DNA of 51,247 nucleotides from Cellulomonas sp. (GCF_015234515.1 NZ_JADGMY010000006.1:1-51247), one strand, 5' to 3'; shown: positions 34,441 to 44,494, counted from the first letter of the stretch. The notes: a model not told the origin generated them from the letters alone. Program-made: numbers and translations.

Positions 34441-34446
34441 CGGCGG

Positions 34447-35367
34447 GTGGACGTACCTGCACCCGGCCGTCGCGGCGGCCTCGCCGCGGGCGTCGCCGCC
34501 TACGCGCTGTGGGGCGCGCTCCCCCTGTACTTCCCCCTGCTGACGCCGTCCGACCCGGTCGAGATCATCGCCCACCGCGTCGTGTGGTCCCTGCTGTTCT
34601 GCCTCGTCCTGCTGCAGGTCACCGGCACCTGGAGCGCCTTCGTCACGATCCTGCGTGACCGCGGGCTGCTGCTGCGCCTCACGGTCGCCGCCACGTTCCT
34701 CGCCGTCAACTGGCTCGTGTTCGTCCACGGCGTCACCACGGGGCACGTGGTCGACGCGGCGCTGGGCTACTTCATCAACCCGCTCGTCACCATCGCGCTG
34801 GCGGTGCTCGTCCTCAAGGAGAGGCTGCGCGGCGTCCAGTGGGTCGCGGTCGGCTGCGGCGCCGCTGCTGTCGTCGTCCTCGCGGTCGGGTACGGGCGGC
34901 TGCCCTGGATCGCCCTGGTCCTGGCCTGCAGCTTCGGCGCCTACGGGCTCATCAAGAGCCGCGTCGGGCCGCGGGTCGGGGCACTGCCCGGGCTGGCGGC
35001 CGAGACCGCCGTCCTCGCGCCCGTCGCCGTGGTCTACCTCGGGTGGCTCCACGCGACCGGCAGCGGCACGTTCGCGCTCGACCTGCACGGCCTGGCCCTC
35101 GTCGGCACGGGCGTGCTCACCGCCGTCCCGCTGCTGCTCTTCAACTCCGCGGCGCGCCGGCTCCCCCTGACGACCGTGGGGCTGCTGCAGTACCTCGCGC
35201 CCGTGCTGCAGCTCGCGATCGGCGTCCTGGTGGCCGGCGAGCAGATGCCCCCCGCCCGCTGGTGGGGCTTCGGGCTCGTGTGGGTCGCCCTCGTCATCCT
35301 CACGGTCGACGGGCTGCGCCACTCCCGGCGCCCGTCGCCGGACGCCGCGGCCCGCCCCGCGCCCTGA
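34447..35367 (+). CDS. rarD: RarD/EamA family membrane transporter
   Basis: 306 residues, ten predicted membrane helices in two EamA-type repeats: VAAYALWGALPLYFPLL and the E-x2-A-H-R-V-V-W-S motif (EIIAHRVVWSLLF) are typical of RarD ('chloramphenicol-sensitive protein'). LQYLAPVLQLAIGVLV in the second repeat. The substrate is unproven; drug/metabolite efflux is the family assumption. The GTG at 34447 is supported by the -10 hexamer 6 nt before it. A small basic tail follows the last helix. It is convergent with the RDD-FHA gene; no hairpin was seen in the 25-nt gap. Confidence 0.9.
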   Translation: MDVPAPGRRGGLAAGVAAYALWGALPLYFPLLTPSDPVEIIAHRVVWSLLFCLVLLQVTGTWSAFVTILRDRGLLLRLTVAATFLAVNWLVFVHGVTTGHVVDAALGYFINPLVTIALAVLVLKERLRGVQWVAVGCGAAAVVVLAVGYGRLPWIALVLACSFGAYGLIKSRVGPRVGALPGLAAETAVLAPVAVVYLGWLHATGSGTFALDLHGLALVGTGVLTAVPLLLFNSAARRLPLTTVGLLQYLAPVLQLAIGVLVAGEQMPPARWWGFGLVWVALVILTVDGLRHSRRPSPDAAARPAP

Positions 35368-35392
35368 CGGCGGACGGCGTCACGCGGCGTCG

Positions 35393-37006
35393 TCAGTCCG
35401 ACTCGACGCGCGCCTCGCGGTCGCCCAGACGCACCGTCCACCCGGCGCCGACCAGGGCGCGGGTCCCCGCCGGCAGCACGCGCGCCGTGCCCGCGGGGTC
35501 GATGACGACCGTGCCGTTCGTGGACCCGCGGTCCGCGACCCAGATCGCCGAGTCCTCCTCCGCCGTGGCCCCCTGCGGCCCGAACTCGGCGTGCACCCGG
35601 GACAGGGACCGCGCGGCGTCGTTCAGCACGATCACGTGCAGGATGTCCTCGCCGTCCTCGGCGCGAGGGCCACGCCCCACCAGGCCCCGTCCGACGACGC
35701 GCACCCGCTCACCGGTGTCGAAGTGCAGCGCCAGCGTGCCCGTCCGACGCCGCAGCGACTCGGGGTCGCGCACACGCGTGTGCTCGAGCTCGGCGAGGTC
35801 GTCGTCGAGCGGGTGCGCCGCGGCCGGGGCGGGCCCGGGGCGCACACCGTCGGTCTGCCGGCGCGCCTGGGGCGGCGGGGGCAGCAGGTCCGACTCGGCC
35901 TGCTCCGCAGCGGGCAGCGGGGCGGACCCGGCGGGCGCTGCGGGGAGCAGGTCGGGGGCAGGCGGCGGCGCGGCAGGCGCGGGCGCCGGCGCGACCGACG
36001 ACGTCGGCGGCGCAGGAGCCAGGAGGAAGTCGTCGACCACGGCTGCCGCGGGGGCCGGGGCCTCCGGCGCGGGAGCGCCCGGTGGCACCGACGGCGTCCA
36101 CGGTCGCGCCGCGCCCTGCGGCCGCTGCTCCCCGGACGTGGCAGCACCTGCGGGCCGACGGGACTCGGGCGGCTGCGCCGACGCGTGCACGACCGTCGTC
36201 CCCGAGGCCTTGTCGTGCCAGCCCCGGCGCCGCGGACCGGAGTCCCACGCGGCGGAGGCGGCGACCGCCCAGTTGCCGACGAGGCACGCCAGCGTCCCCA
36301 CGCCCACCACCAGCTGCCGCACGAACGCGCGGCCCACGCCGGGGGGCCTACCCGTGCGGTCGTCGACGGTGCGCAGTCCCAGCAGACGCGCCCCGAGCGT
36401 CGCCCCGCCGACACCCTCGGCGACGATCTGCGCGACCGCCACGAGGAGGGCCAGCAGACCCGGCAGCACCGGCAGGCCGCCGTCGGACCCGGCGACGAGG
36501 AGGCCCACGCCTGCCGCCGCAGCCGCCGCGACCAGGTCGATCGCGTACGCCAGGACGCGCGTGCCGACGGACGGCGGGACGTCCGCCACGCGGGACCCCC
36601 CCGACCGCGTGGCCCGCGCGGACCCCCGCACGTCGCGCGCTGCCGCGGCCGCGTCGAAGGACGCGGCCGGCACGGGGGCCGGGCGCTCGGTGGATCCGGC
36701 CGTCGGGCCGGGAGCCCGGTGGGACAGGGGCGGTCGCGACCGGCTCACGGTGCCGCTCCCGGTGCCGCTCCCGGTCGGGACCGTCGGCTCGACGACCTGC
36801 GCACGCGGCACCGCAGCGCCCCCGGACGCCCACCGCGCGCCCGGGTCGCCGGCCGGTGGCGTGTCGGCGACGGTCGCGTCGTCGTCGTCCGCAGCAGGGC
36901 GTGCGATCAGCGGGACCCGGGCCCCGCAGACCGCGCAGGACTCGGCGTCGGGGGCGAGCGGCATGCCGCAGGATGCGCAGCGCGGAGCCGAGGCGCGGGT
37001 GCTCAC
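35393..37006 (-). CDS. RDD-FHA membrane protein with zinc ribbon
   Basis: 537 residues. A zinc-ribbon-like pair CASCG/CAVCG (10-28) opens the protein, then a low-complexity region to about 145, an RDD domain with about three helices (PPSVGTRVLAYAIDLVAAAAAAG; GARLLGLRTVDDRTGRPPG; RGWHDKASGTTVV), a long Ala/Pro-rich linker (about 280-400), and a C-terminal FHA domain (about 425-535: VVGRGLVGR, SLSRVHAEF, DRGSTNGTV). FHA domains bind phosphothreonine, so this membrane protein should respond to a Ser/Thr kinase. The PP2C gene starts 28 nt upstream on the same strand, fitting a kinase/phosphatase circuit. GTG with GGAGGA upstream. The kinase itself is not in the window. Confidence 0.9.
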   Translation of the reverse strand: MSTRASAPRCASCGMPLAPDAESCAVCGARVPLIARPAADDDDATVADTPPAGDPGARWASGGAAVPRAQVVEPTVPTGSGTGSGTVSRSRPPLSHRAPGPTAGSTERPAPVPAASFDAAAAARDVRGSARATRSGGSRVADVPPSVGTRVLAYAIDLVAAAAAAGVGLLVAGSDGGLPVLPGLLALLVAVAQIVAEGVGGATLGARLLGLRTVDDRTGRPPGVGRAFVRQLVVGVGTLACLVGNWAVAASAAWDSGPRRRGWHDKASGTTVVHASAQPPESRRPAGAATSGEQRPQGAARPWTPSVPPGAPAPEAPAPAAAVVDDFLLAPAPPTSSVAPAPAPAAPPPAPDLLPAAPAGSAPLPAAEQAESDLLPPPPQARRQTDGVRPGPAPAAAHPLDDDLAELEHTRVRDPESLRRRTGTLALHFDTGERVRVVGRGLVGRGPRAEDGEDILHVIVLNDAARSLSRVHAEFGPQGATAEEDSAIWVADRGSTNGTVVIDPAGTARVLPAGTRALVGAGWTVRLGDREARVESD

Positions 37007-37034
37007 GGGCGGTCCTCCGGTGTCGGGTGCGCGG

Positions 37035-37805
37035 TCATCGTGCCATGTCGGCGGCGCCCGACGCGCCTGGCTCCCGGGTGACGGTGACCGCGTCCACGAC
37101 GACGACCGTGACGTTGTCCTGGGCGTCCGCGGCGAGCGCCTCGCGCACCAGGCGCTCCGCCGCCGCGCGCGGGTGCCGCTCGGTGCGCAGCACGGCCTGG
37201 ACCCGCGCGTCGGACAGCGCCTCGGTCAGGCCGTCGGAGCACACCACCATGCGGTCACCGTGGCTCACGGGGAACATCCGCAGGTCGGGGTCGACGCGCG
37301 ACGCGCCGCCGCCCAGCACGCGCGTCACGACGTGCCGGCGGGGGTGCCGCGCGGCGTCCTCGACCGCCACGAGCCCCTGCTCGACGAGCTCGGCCACCTC
37401 GGAGTGGTCCCGCGTGAGCTGCTCGAGCATGCCCCCGACCATGCGGTACGTGCGCGAGTCGCCGACGTTGAGCACGAGCCAGCACGGGACGCCGGCGTGC
37501 TCGGTCACGACGACACCGGTGAGCGTCGTCCCGGGGCGCCTCTCCCCCTCGGCCGGGAGCTCCCGGACCCTGCGGTGGGCGTCGCGCACGACGCGTGTCA
37601 CGTCGTCCATCGTCGGGGTGGAGCCCGCGAGCTCCCGCACGACGTCCACCGCGAGGCGGGAGGCGACCTCGCCGGCCTCGTGACCGCCCATGCCGTCGGC
37701 GACGAGGAACAGGCCGTCCGCGGCCCACGCCGTGTCCTCGTTGGTCTCGCGCGCCGCCTGGTCGGTGGCGACGCCGGACCGCAGCCTCACGCCCCCGACC
37801 GTCAT
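37035..37805 (-). CDS. PP2C-family serine/threonine protein phosphatase
   Basis: 256 residues, catalytic domain only, no membrane helix. Metal-binding motifs are complete: TNEDTAW (motif 1), VADGMGGHEAGE (motif 2), VCSDGLTEAL and DNVTVVVVD. It removes phosphate from Ser/Thr and in actinobacteria usually opposes PknB-type kinases (PstP-like). The ATG at 37805 lies 10 nt after the upstream gene, with which it is probably co-transcribed, and the RDD-FHA gene follows 28 nt later. Confidence 0.94.
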   Translation of the reverse strand: MTVGGVRLRSGVATDQAARETNEDTAWAADGLFLVADGMGGHEAGEVASRLAVDVVRELAGSTPTMDDVTRVVRDAHRRVRELPAEGERRPGTTLTGVVVTEHAGVPCWLVLNVGDSRTYRMVGGMLEQLTRDHSEVAELVEQGLVAVEDAARHPRRHVVTRVLGGGASRVDPDLRMFPVSHGDRMVVCSDGLTEALSDARVQAVLRTERHPRAAAERLVREALAADAQDNVTVVVVDAVTVTREPGASGAADMAR

Positions 37806-37815
37806 CGCGACCGCA

Positions 37816-38823
37816 TCACGACGCCCGGTCGACCAGCGCGTCGGCGAACGCGATCATCGCGTCCTTCGCGGGCCCTGCGGGCAGCGGTCCCAGCTCGGTG
37901 ACGGCCTGACGTGCCAGCTCGACGGCCCGACGACGCGTGACGGCGACGACCTCGTGCTCGCGCAGCGCCGCGACCGCCTCCGCGAGGTCCGCGTCGTCGC
38001 TGAGGTCGGCGTCGAGCAGCGCCAGGACGTCCCGGTCCGCCGAGCCGGCCGGCGCGACGGCGGCGCGCTCCCGCAGGAGCAGCGCCGGCATCGTGGGCAC
38101 GCGCTCGCGCAGGTCGGTCCCGGGGGTCTTGCCCGTGACCGTGCCGTCCGACGTGAGGTCGATGACGTCGTCCGCGAGCTGGAACGCCACACCGACGGTC
38201 TCGCCGAACTGCGTGACCGTGCGCACCACGTCCGGTCCGCAACCGGCGAACATGGCCCCGAACCGTGCGGACGTCGCGATGAGGGACGCCGTCTTGTCCG
38301 AGAGCACCTGCAGGTAGTGGGCGACGGGGTCCTCGTCCGGCCGGGGGCCGACGGTCTCGTGGAGCTGCCCGAGGCACAACCGCTCGAACGTCTGCGCCTG
38401 GATCCGCACCGCCTCCGGGCCGAGACCCGAGACGATCGACGACGCCCGGGCGAACAGCAGGTCGCCCGTGAGGATGGCGACGGAGTTGCCCCAGACCTCG
38501 TGCGCCGACGGCGCCCCACGGCGCAGGGGTGCGGAGTCCATGACGTCGTCGTGGTACAGCGTCGCGAGGTGGGTCAGCTCGACGACGGCCGCCGCGTCGA
38601 CGACCTCGCGGCGCTCGCCGTCGCCCAGCTCGGCCGTCAGCAGCGTGAGCAGCGGGCGCAGCCGCTTGCCCCCCGCGTCGACGAGGTGACGCGACGCGTC
38701 GTGGGCGATCGGGTCGGCGTGCGTCACGGCGTCACGCAAGAGCTCCTCGACGAGCCTGAGGCGCCCCGTGAGGCGCTCGGCGAGCGCGGCGTCGTGCAGG
38801 GGAAGGGCGAGAGCGGTCGTCAC
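37816..38823 (-). CDS. Polyprenyl diphosphate synthase
   Basis: 335 residues, all-trans prenyl synthase. First aspartate-rich motif LYHDDVMD (residues ~81-88), second LADDVIDLTSDG, GGKRLRPLL near the N-terminus. It makes the isoprenoid tail, most likely for menaquinone, given its place directly after the nuo operon and near htpX as in mycobacteria (grcC1). The GTG at 38823 is supported by TAGGTT at exactly -12 to -7 and so may be leaderless. Product chain length cannot be set from sequence. The 97-bp gap to nuoN has no clear terminator, so read-through from nuo is possible. Confidence 0.93.
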   Translation of the reverse strand: MTTALALPLHDAALAERLTGRLRLVEELLRDAVTHADPIAHDASRHLVDAGGKRLRPLLTLLTAELGDGERREVVDAAAVVELTHLATLYHDDVMDSAPLRRGAPSAHEVWGNSVAILTGDLLFARASSIVSGLGPEAVRIQAQTFERLCLGQLHETVGPRPDEDPVAHYLQVLSDKTASLIATSARFGAMFAGCGPDVVRTVTQFGETVGVAFQLADDVIDLTSDGTVTGKTPGTDLRERVPTMPALLLRERAAVAPAGSADRDVLALLDADLSDDADLAEAVAALREHEVVAVTRRRAVELARQAVTELGPLPAGPAKDAMIAFADALVDRAS

Positions 38824-38829
38824 AGCATG

Positions 38830-38835
38830 AACCTA
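38830..38835 (-). promoter_or_regulatory. Leaderless -10 of the polyprenyl synthase gene
   Basis: TAGGTT (minus strand) at exactly -12 to -7 from the GTG at 38823. No ribosome-binding site lies between. Confidence 0.45.
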
Positions 38836-38920
38836 TCCGCCCGGCACCCGCACGGCGGCACCGGGGACCTGTGATGTCCGATGGCTCCCGGTCCGGTGGC
38901 GGGACCCCGCCCGCGTCGGG

Positions 38921-40624
38921 TCACGGCAGCAGGACCGCCACCGACGCGATCGCGTCGAGCACCGGCGACGGCGCGACTCCGAGCACGACGGTGAGCAGGG
39001 CGCACACGGTGACGGCGACCACGGTCAGCCCCTCACCCCCGACGACCGTCGCACGCGTCGTGCGCTCGGCCTCGACCGTTCCGACAGCAGCGCGTGCCCC
39101 GACCATCTCACCGGTCGCGCCCGTCGACGCCACGGAGTCGTCCGGTGTGAGCGAGGACACCTCGCCGCGGACCGTGCCAGGCGCGTCGTCGCTCTCCGTG
39201 AAGAACATGAGCACGATGATCCGGACGTAGAAGAAGGCCGCGGCGGCCGAGGCCAGCACACCGATCAGCGCGAGCTGCCAGGCGCCGCCCTCGACGGCGG
39301 CGGAGAACACCGCGAACTTGCCGACGAAGCCCGCGGTGAGCGGGATGCCCGCGAACGACAGCAGGAACAGCGTGAACGTCACCGCCACGACCGGGTGGGT
39401 ACGTCCCAGGCCCGCCCACTGCGACAGGCGCGTGGCCTCACCGAGCACCGCCGGCGCGTCGTCGTCGCCGGTCCCCCGCTCCCGGACGAGCGAGACCAGG
39501 CCGAACGCGCCGACCGTGGCCGCACCGTACGCGAGCAGGTAGAACAGCACGGCCGTGATGCCCGAGTCCTCCAGGGCGACGACACCGGTCAGGACGAAGC
39601 CTGCGTGCGCGATCGACGAGTACGCGAGCAGGCGCTTCACGTCCGTCTGCACCAGCGCGGCCACCGTGCCGACCACCATGGTGAGGATCGCGACGACCCA
39701 CAGGACGACCTCGAGGTCCCACGCCATGCCGGGGAGCATGCCGTAGACGACGCGCAGCAGCGCACCGAACGCGGCGACCTTGGTGCACGCCGCCATGAAG
39801 CCCGTCACCGGCGTCGGCGCGCCCTGGTAGACGTCGGGCGTCCACATGTGGAACGGCACCGCGCCGACCTTGAAGAAGAGCCCCGCCAGGAGGAGCAGCG
39901 CACCGACCACGAGGAGACCCTCGAGCCCGTTGGGCGTGGCCGTCGCCGCCGCGATGTCGGCGTACCGCAGGGAGCCGGAGTACCCGTACAGCAGCCCGAT
40001 CCCGAAGAGCATGACGGCCGAGACGAAGGCGCCCAGCAGGAAGTACTTCATCGAAGCCTCCTGCGACAGCAGGCGGCGGCGGCGTGCCATGCCGGACAGG
40101 AGGTACAGCGGGAGCGACAGCACCTCGAGGGCCACGAAGAGCATGAGCAGGTCGGTGGTCGCGGGGAAGACCATCATGCCGCCGGTGGCGAAGAGCAGCA
40201 GCGGGTACACCTCGGTCTGGCGCAGGCCCTTGCTGCGCGCGATCTCCTCGTAGTCCGAGCCCGGGACAGCGGCGGCGGACGGCGCGAACGCGTCCTCCCC
40301 GCCGGCCACGCGGTCGGCGAAGAGCAGGGTCGACAGCAGCGCGAGCAGCGCGATCGTGGCCTGCAGCACGAGGGTCGGTCCGTCGACGACGAGCGAGCCG
40401 CCCAGCACGTCGGTGCCGCCGGTGCGCTGGACGTCGCTCCAGAGCGCGGCGACGGCCAGCAGGGCGCCGGCGAGCGACGCGAGCGTCAGCGCGAGCTGCA
40501 CGACGCGGCGCCGTGCGGCGGGCACGAACGCCTCGACGAGCACGCCGACGACGGCGGCCACCAGCACGACCAGCACGGGCAGCATCGGCCCCCATGCGAT
40601 CTCGGGCGCGGTGAAGTCGCTCAC
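38921..40624 (-). CDS. nuoN: NADH-quinone oxidoreductase subunit N
   Basis: 567 residues, antiporter-like membrane subunit of complex I, with about 14 helices (LYLLSGMARRRRLLSQEASMK; VGAVPFHMWTPDVYQGAPTP; SFAGIPLTAGFVGKF). It is longer than E. coli NuoN (485), mainly from a polar insertion of about 50 residues before the last helix (around DDAPGTVRGEVSS). The GTG at 40624 overlaps the nuoM stop. It is the last nuo gene. Confidence 0.95.
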   Translation of the reverse strand: MSDFTAPEIAWGPMLPVLVVLVAAVVGVLVEAFVPAARRRVVQLALTLASLAGALLAVAALWSDVQRTGGTDVLGGSLVVDGPTLVLQATIALLALLSTLLFADRVAGGEDAFAPSAAAVPGSDYEEIARSKGLRQTEVYPLLLFATGGMMVFPATTDLLMLFVALEVLSLPLYLLSGMARRRRLLSQEASMKYFLLGAFVSAVMLFGIGLLYGYSGSLRYADIAAATATPNGLEGLLVVGALLLLAGLFFKVGAVPFHMWTPDVYQGAPTPVTGFMAACTKVAAFGALLRVVYGMLPGMAWDLEVVLWVVAILTMVVGTVAALVQTDVKRLLAYSSIAHAGFVLTGVVALEDSGITAVLFYLLAYGAATVGAFGLVSLVRERGTGDDDAPAVLGEATRLSQWAGLGRTHPVVAVTFTLFLLSFAGIPLTAGFVGKFAVFSAAVEGGAWQLALIGVLASAAAAFFYVRIIVLMFFTESDDAPGTVRGEVSSLTPDDSVASTGATGEMVGARAAVGTVEAERTTRATVVGGEGLTVVAVTVCALLTVVLGVAPSPVLDAIASVAVLLP

Positions 40625-42168
40625 TGGTCACTCCCTTCGGTACCGGCGGTGGTCGTCGTGGGTGCCACGTCGTCGAGGCCGAGCTGCGAGACGCTCTCCT
40701 GGGCGGGCGGCCGGACCAGGTCCAGCGCCGGCCCGGGCACGAAGCCGAGGACGAGCATCAGCGCGACGAGCGGCCCGATCACCCACCGCTCGCGCGCCCC
40801 GACGTCGGACATGCCCGCCAGCTCGGGCCGCACCGGGCCGGTGAAGACCCGCTGGTAGAGCCACAGCACGTAGATGGCGGCGAGCACGACGCCGAGCGTC
40901 GCGACGATCGCCGCCGCCGGGTGCCGCGCGAAGGTGCCGACGATGACGAGGAACTCGCTGACGAAGGTCGACAGCCCGGGCAGCGACAGCGCCGAGAGAC
41001 CGACGACGAGGAACAGGCCGGCCAGCACGGGAACGACCTTCTGCAGGCCCCCGAAGTCCACGATCTGCTGCGACCCGCGGCGCGCGGCGAGGAACCCGAC
41101 CAGCAGGAACAGCGCCCCCGTCGAGAGCCCGTGGTTGACCATGTAGAACGACGAGCCGGCGATCGACGTCGACGTGAACGCGAAGATCCCCAGCACGATG
41201 AAGCCGAAGTGCGACACCGAGGTGTACGCGACCAGGCGCATCATGTCCTTCTGCCCGATGGCCAGCAGCGCGCCGTACAGGATCGAGACGACGGCGAGCA
41301 CGATGATCACGGGCGCCGCCCAGCGCGAGGCCTCGGGGAACAGCGGCAGGCACAGCGTCAGCATGCCGAACGTGCCGACCTTGTCGAGCACGCCGACCAG
41401 CAGGGTCGAGGTCCCCGCGGGCGCCTGCTGCGCCGCGTCGGGCAGCCACGTGTGGACCGGGAACATCGGCGCCTTGATGGCGAACGCGAGGAAGAACGAC
41501 AGGAAGATCCACTTCTCCGTCGTCGGGTCGAGGTCCACGCCCACGAGGTTCTCGATGAGGAAGCCCTCGGGGCCGCCCGGTCCCTGCAGGTAGAGCGCGA
41601 TGACGCCCACGAGCATGACCAGCCCGCCGGCGAGCGAGTAGAGCAGGAACTTCACGGCCGCGTACCGCCGCTGGGCGCCGCCGAACGCACCGATCATGAA
41701 GTAGACGGGGATGAGCATCGCCTCGAAGACGACGTAGAACAGGAAGACGTCGCGTGCCGCGAACACGAGCACGATGAACGCCTCGAGCAGCAGCACGAGC
41801 GCCAGGTAGTGCCGCAGCCGGTCGGTGGGCGCGTCCGTGGAGTCCTGCTCGCGCCAGGACGCCAGCACGACGAGCGGCACGAGGACGACCGACATGGCGA
41901 TCAGCGCCAGCCCGACGCCGTCGACGCCCAGCGCCCACGACACCCCGAGGGCGGGGATCCACGGCGCCGTCTCGACGAGCTGGTGGACCGCCGCGTCGGC
42001 CGTGTCGAAGGCCGTGAAGGCCGCGACCACGAGCAGGACCTCGGCGAGGGCGAACCCGAGCGCGACGGTCCGCGTGCGGGCGCGGGCACCGGCGGGAAGC
42101 AGCCACAGCGCGGCTGCCCCGACCAGCGGCAGCACCACCAGCGCGGTGAGCCAGGGGAAGTTCGACAT
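40621..42168 (-). CDS. nuoM: NADH-quinone oxidoreductase subunit M
   Basis: 515 residues, antiporter-like proton-pumping subunit, about 14 helices. MLIPVYFMIGAFGG, APMFPVHTWLPDAAQQAPAG and LPGLSTFVSEFLVI are diagnostic; the lysine and glutamate for proton transfer lie in helices 5 and 7 by homology. The ATG at 42168 has AGGAGA upstream; 30 nt separate it from nuoL. Its stop overlaps nuoN. Confidence 0.96.
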   Translation of the reverse strand: MSNFPWLTALVVLPLVGAAALWLLPAGARARTRTVALGFALAEVLLVVAAFTAFDTADAAVHQLVETAPWIPALGVSWALGVDGVGLALIAMSVVLVPLVVLASWREQDSTDAPTDRLRHYLALVLLLEAFIVLVFAARDVFLFYVVFEAMLIPVYFMIGAFGGAQRRYAAVKFLLYSLAGGLVMLVGVIALYLQGPGGPEGFLIENLVGVDLDPTTEKWIFLSFFLAFAIKAPMFPVHTWLPDAAQQAPAGTSTLLVGVLDKVGTFGMLTLCLPLFPEASRWAAPVIIVLAVVSILYGALLAIGQKDMMRLVAYTSVSHFGFIVLGIFAFTSTSIAGSSFYMVNHGLSTGALFLLVGFLAARRGSQQIVDFGGLQKVVPVLAGLFLVVGLSALSLPGLSTFVSEFLVIVGTFARHPAAAIVATLGVVLAAIYVLWLYQRVFTGPVRPELAGMSDVGARERWVIGPLVALMLVLGFVPGPALDLVRPPAQESVSQLGLDDVAPTTTTAGTEGSDQ

Positions 42169-42198
42169 CAGTTCTCAGATCTCCTGTCGACTCTTCGG

Positions 42199-44184
42199 TC
42201 AGCCGCGCACGGCGAGGACGACGATCGCGAGCGCGACCACACCGACGACCATGACCGCCGCGTACGAGCGGGCGAACCCGTTCTGCGCGCGGCGCACGAT
42301 GTCGCCGACGGCGACGGTCGCGCGGCCGACGCCGGTCACCGCACCGTCGACCACGGCCTTGTCGCCGTACACCAGCGACCGGGTCAGGTACTGGCCGGGG
42401 GCGACCAGCAGCGCGTCGTTGACGGTGTCCTGGTACAGGTCGGCGCGGGCGGCGCGCGTGAGCGCGGTCCCCAGCGGCGGGGTCACGGGGACGGTCGAGA
42501 CCGCGTAGCGGCGCCACGCGAGGACCAGCCCGAGGGCGACGGCGATCAGGGTGAGCGCGATGAGGACCGGCACGGCGAGCACGGGCTCGTGGTGCTCGGT
42601 GTGCCCCACCGACGGCTCGAGCCACTCGACGAAGCCGACGCGCGACAGGATCAGGCCCAGCCCGACCGAGCCGGCGGCGAGCACGATCATCGGCCACGTC
42701 ATGAGCGCCGGGGACTCGTGCGGGTGCTGCTCGCCACCGTCCTTCGTCTTGCTCCAGCGCTTCTGACCCTCGAAGGTCATGAAGAACAGGCGCGACATGT
42801 AGAAGGCGGTGATGCCGGCACCGATCAGCGCGACGCCGCCGAAGACCCAGGCGCGCCACGGCTGCCCGTCGACGGGCACGAACGCGGCCTCGATGATCTT
42901 GTCCTTGCTGAAGAACCCGGCGAACGGCGGGATGCCGAGGATCGCGAGCCAGCCGGCCATGAACGTGAAGTACGTGATCTTCATGTACCGGCCCAGGCCG
43001 CCGAAGCGCCGCATGTCGACCTGGTCGTCCATGCCGTGCATGACCGAGCCGGCGCCGAGGAACATGCCGGCCTTGAAGAAGCCGTGCGTCACCAGGTGGA
43101 AGATCGCGAACGCGTAGCCGATGGGCCCGAGGCCGGCGGCCAGCACCATGTACCCGATCTGCGACATCGTCGAGGCGGCCAGCGCCTTCTTGATGTCGTC
43201 CTTGGCGCAGCCGACGATCGCTCCGAACAGCAGCGTGATCGCACCGACGATCGCGACGACGAGCTGGGCCGTCGGCGCCGCCGTGAACACCGCGCCCGAG
43301 CGGATGATGAGGTACACGCCGGCCGTGACCATGGTCGCGGCGTGGATGAGGGCGGAGACCGGGGTCGGGCCCGCCATCGCGTCGCCGAGCCAGGACTGCA
43401 GCGGGAACTGGGCCGACTTGCCGCACGCGGCGAGCAGGAGCATCAGGCCGATGGCCGTGAGGGTGCCCTGCGACACGTCACCGGACGCCGCTCCGGCCTC
43501 GACCGTCGCGAAGTCCAGGCTCCCGAACGTCGCGAACAGCAGCCCCATCGCGATCAGGAGGCCGACGTCGCCGATGCGGTTGGCGACGAACGCCTTCTTC
43601 GCGGCGACCGCGTACGGCGTGTGGTGGTTCCAGAAGCCGATGAGCAGGTACGAGGCGAGGCCCACGCCCTCCCAGCCGACGAACAGCAGCACGTACGAGT
43701 CCGCGAGGACCAGCAGCAGCATCGCCGCGACGAACAGGTTGAGGTAGGCGAAGAACCGGCGCCGCGCCGCGTCGTGCTCCATGTACGCCACGGAGTACAC
43801 GTGGATCAGCGTGCCGACGAAGGTCACGAGCAGCACGAAGGTCAGCGACAGGGGGTCCACGCGCAGGCCGGCGTCGATGCTCAGGGCGCCGGCGTCCAGC
43901 CACGTCGCCAGGTGCACGTCGTGCACCCGCTCGCCGGCGGGCTGGCCGAGCACGCCCAGGAGCAGCACGACGCCGACGACGAACGCACCGGCCGAGGCGA
44001 GGACGCCGAGCCAGTGGCCCCACCGGTCGGCACGACGGCCGAGCAGCAGCAGCACCGCGGCCGACAGCAGCGGCAGCGCGACGAGCCAGACGGCCGCCTG
44101 CGCGCCCGCCCACTCGGGAGCCGCGACGACCGGGGACACCGTCGGCATCACGGCAGGCGCGGTCAGGGAGATCAGGGTGTGCAC
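42199..44184 (-). CDS. nuoL: NADH-quinone oxidoreductase subunit L
   Basis: 661 residues, distal antiporter-like subunit with the long lateral helix. [65 protein letters not shown] are signatures. It should pump protons as quinone is reduced. Start GTG 44184 with GAGGGG 6 nt upstream, 10 nt after the nuoK stop. Length is close to other actinobacterial NuoL. Confidence 0.96.
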   Translation of the reverse strand: MHTLISLTAPAVMPTVSPVVAAPEWAGAQAAVWLVALPLLSAAVLLLLGRRADRWGHWLGVLASAGAFVVGVVLLLGVLGQPAGERVHDVHLATWLDAGALSIDAGLRVDPLSLTFVLLVTFVGTLIHVYSVAYMEHDAARRRFFAYLNLFVAAMLLLVLADSYVLLFVGWEGVGLASYLLIGFWNHHTPYAVAAKKAFVANRIGDVGLLIAMGLLFATFGSLDFATVEAGAASGDVSQGTLTAIGLMLLLAACGKSAQFPLQSWLGDAMAGPTPVSALIHAATMVTAGVYLIIRSGAVFTAAPTAQLVVAIVGAITLLFGAIVGCAKDDIKKALAASTMSQIGYMVLAAGLGPIGYAFAIFHLVTHGFFKAGMFLGAGSVMHGMDDQVDMRRFGGLGRYMKITYFTFMAGWLAILGIPPFAGFFSKDKIIEAAFVPVDGQPWRAWVFGGVALIGAGITAFYMSRLFFMTFEGQKRWSKTKDGGEQHPHESPALMTWPMIVLAAGSVGLGLILSRVGFVEWLEPSVGHTEHHEPVLAVPVLIALTLIAVALGLVLAWRRYAVSTVPVTPPLGTALTRAARADLYQDTVNDALLVAPGQYLTRSLVYGDKAVVDGAVTGVGRATVAVGDIVRRAQNGFARSYAAVMVVGVVALAIVVLAVRG

Positions 44185-44194
44185 GTGCTGCCCC

Positions 44195-44494
44195 TCAGCT
44201 CTTCAGCAGGTTGACGTCGTCGACCGACGCCGAGCGCCTGGTCCGGAAGATGGTCACGATGATCGCCAGGCCGACGACCACCTCGGCGGCCGCGACCACC
44301 ATGACGAAGAACGCGAGGACCTGGCCCGAGAGGTTGCCGTGCATCCGCGAGAACGTCACGAGCAGCAGGTTCGTGGAGTTGAGCATGAGCTCGACGCCCA
44401 TGAACACGATGATCGCGTTGCGGCGCAGCAGCACCGTGGTCGCGCCGATCGCGAACAGGATCGCGGCCAGCACCAGGTAGTGGGTGAGGCTCAC
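44195..44494 (-). CDS. nuoK: NADH-quinone oxidoreductase subunit K
   Basis: 99 residues, three membrane helices, one per third of the chain ([55 protein letters not shown]). Glutamates in helices 2 and 3 are the conserved proton-path residues. GTG at 44494 overlaps the nuoJ stop by 4 nt. Confidence 0.96.
   Translation of the reverse strand: MSLTHYLVLAAILFAIGATTVLLRRNAIIVFMGVELMLNSTNLLLVTFSRMHGNLSGQVLAFFVMVVAAAEVVVGLAIIVTIFRTRRSASVDDVNLLKS

Noticed and set aside
38824..38920. Terminator between nuoN and the polyprenyl synthase
   Set aside because: Only a 6-bp stem with a 2-nt loop (38898-38911) was found, too weak to call.
40921..44214. 1097-residue open frame on the plus strand across nuoM-nuoL
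   Set aside because: High-GC shadow frame, Arg/Asp/Glu/His-rich throughout; the opposite strand carries full nuoM and nuoL.
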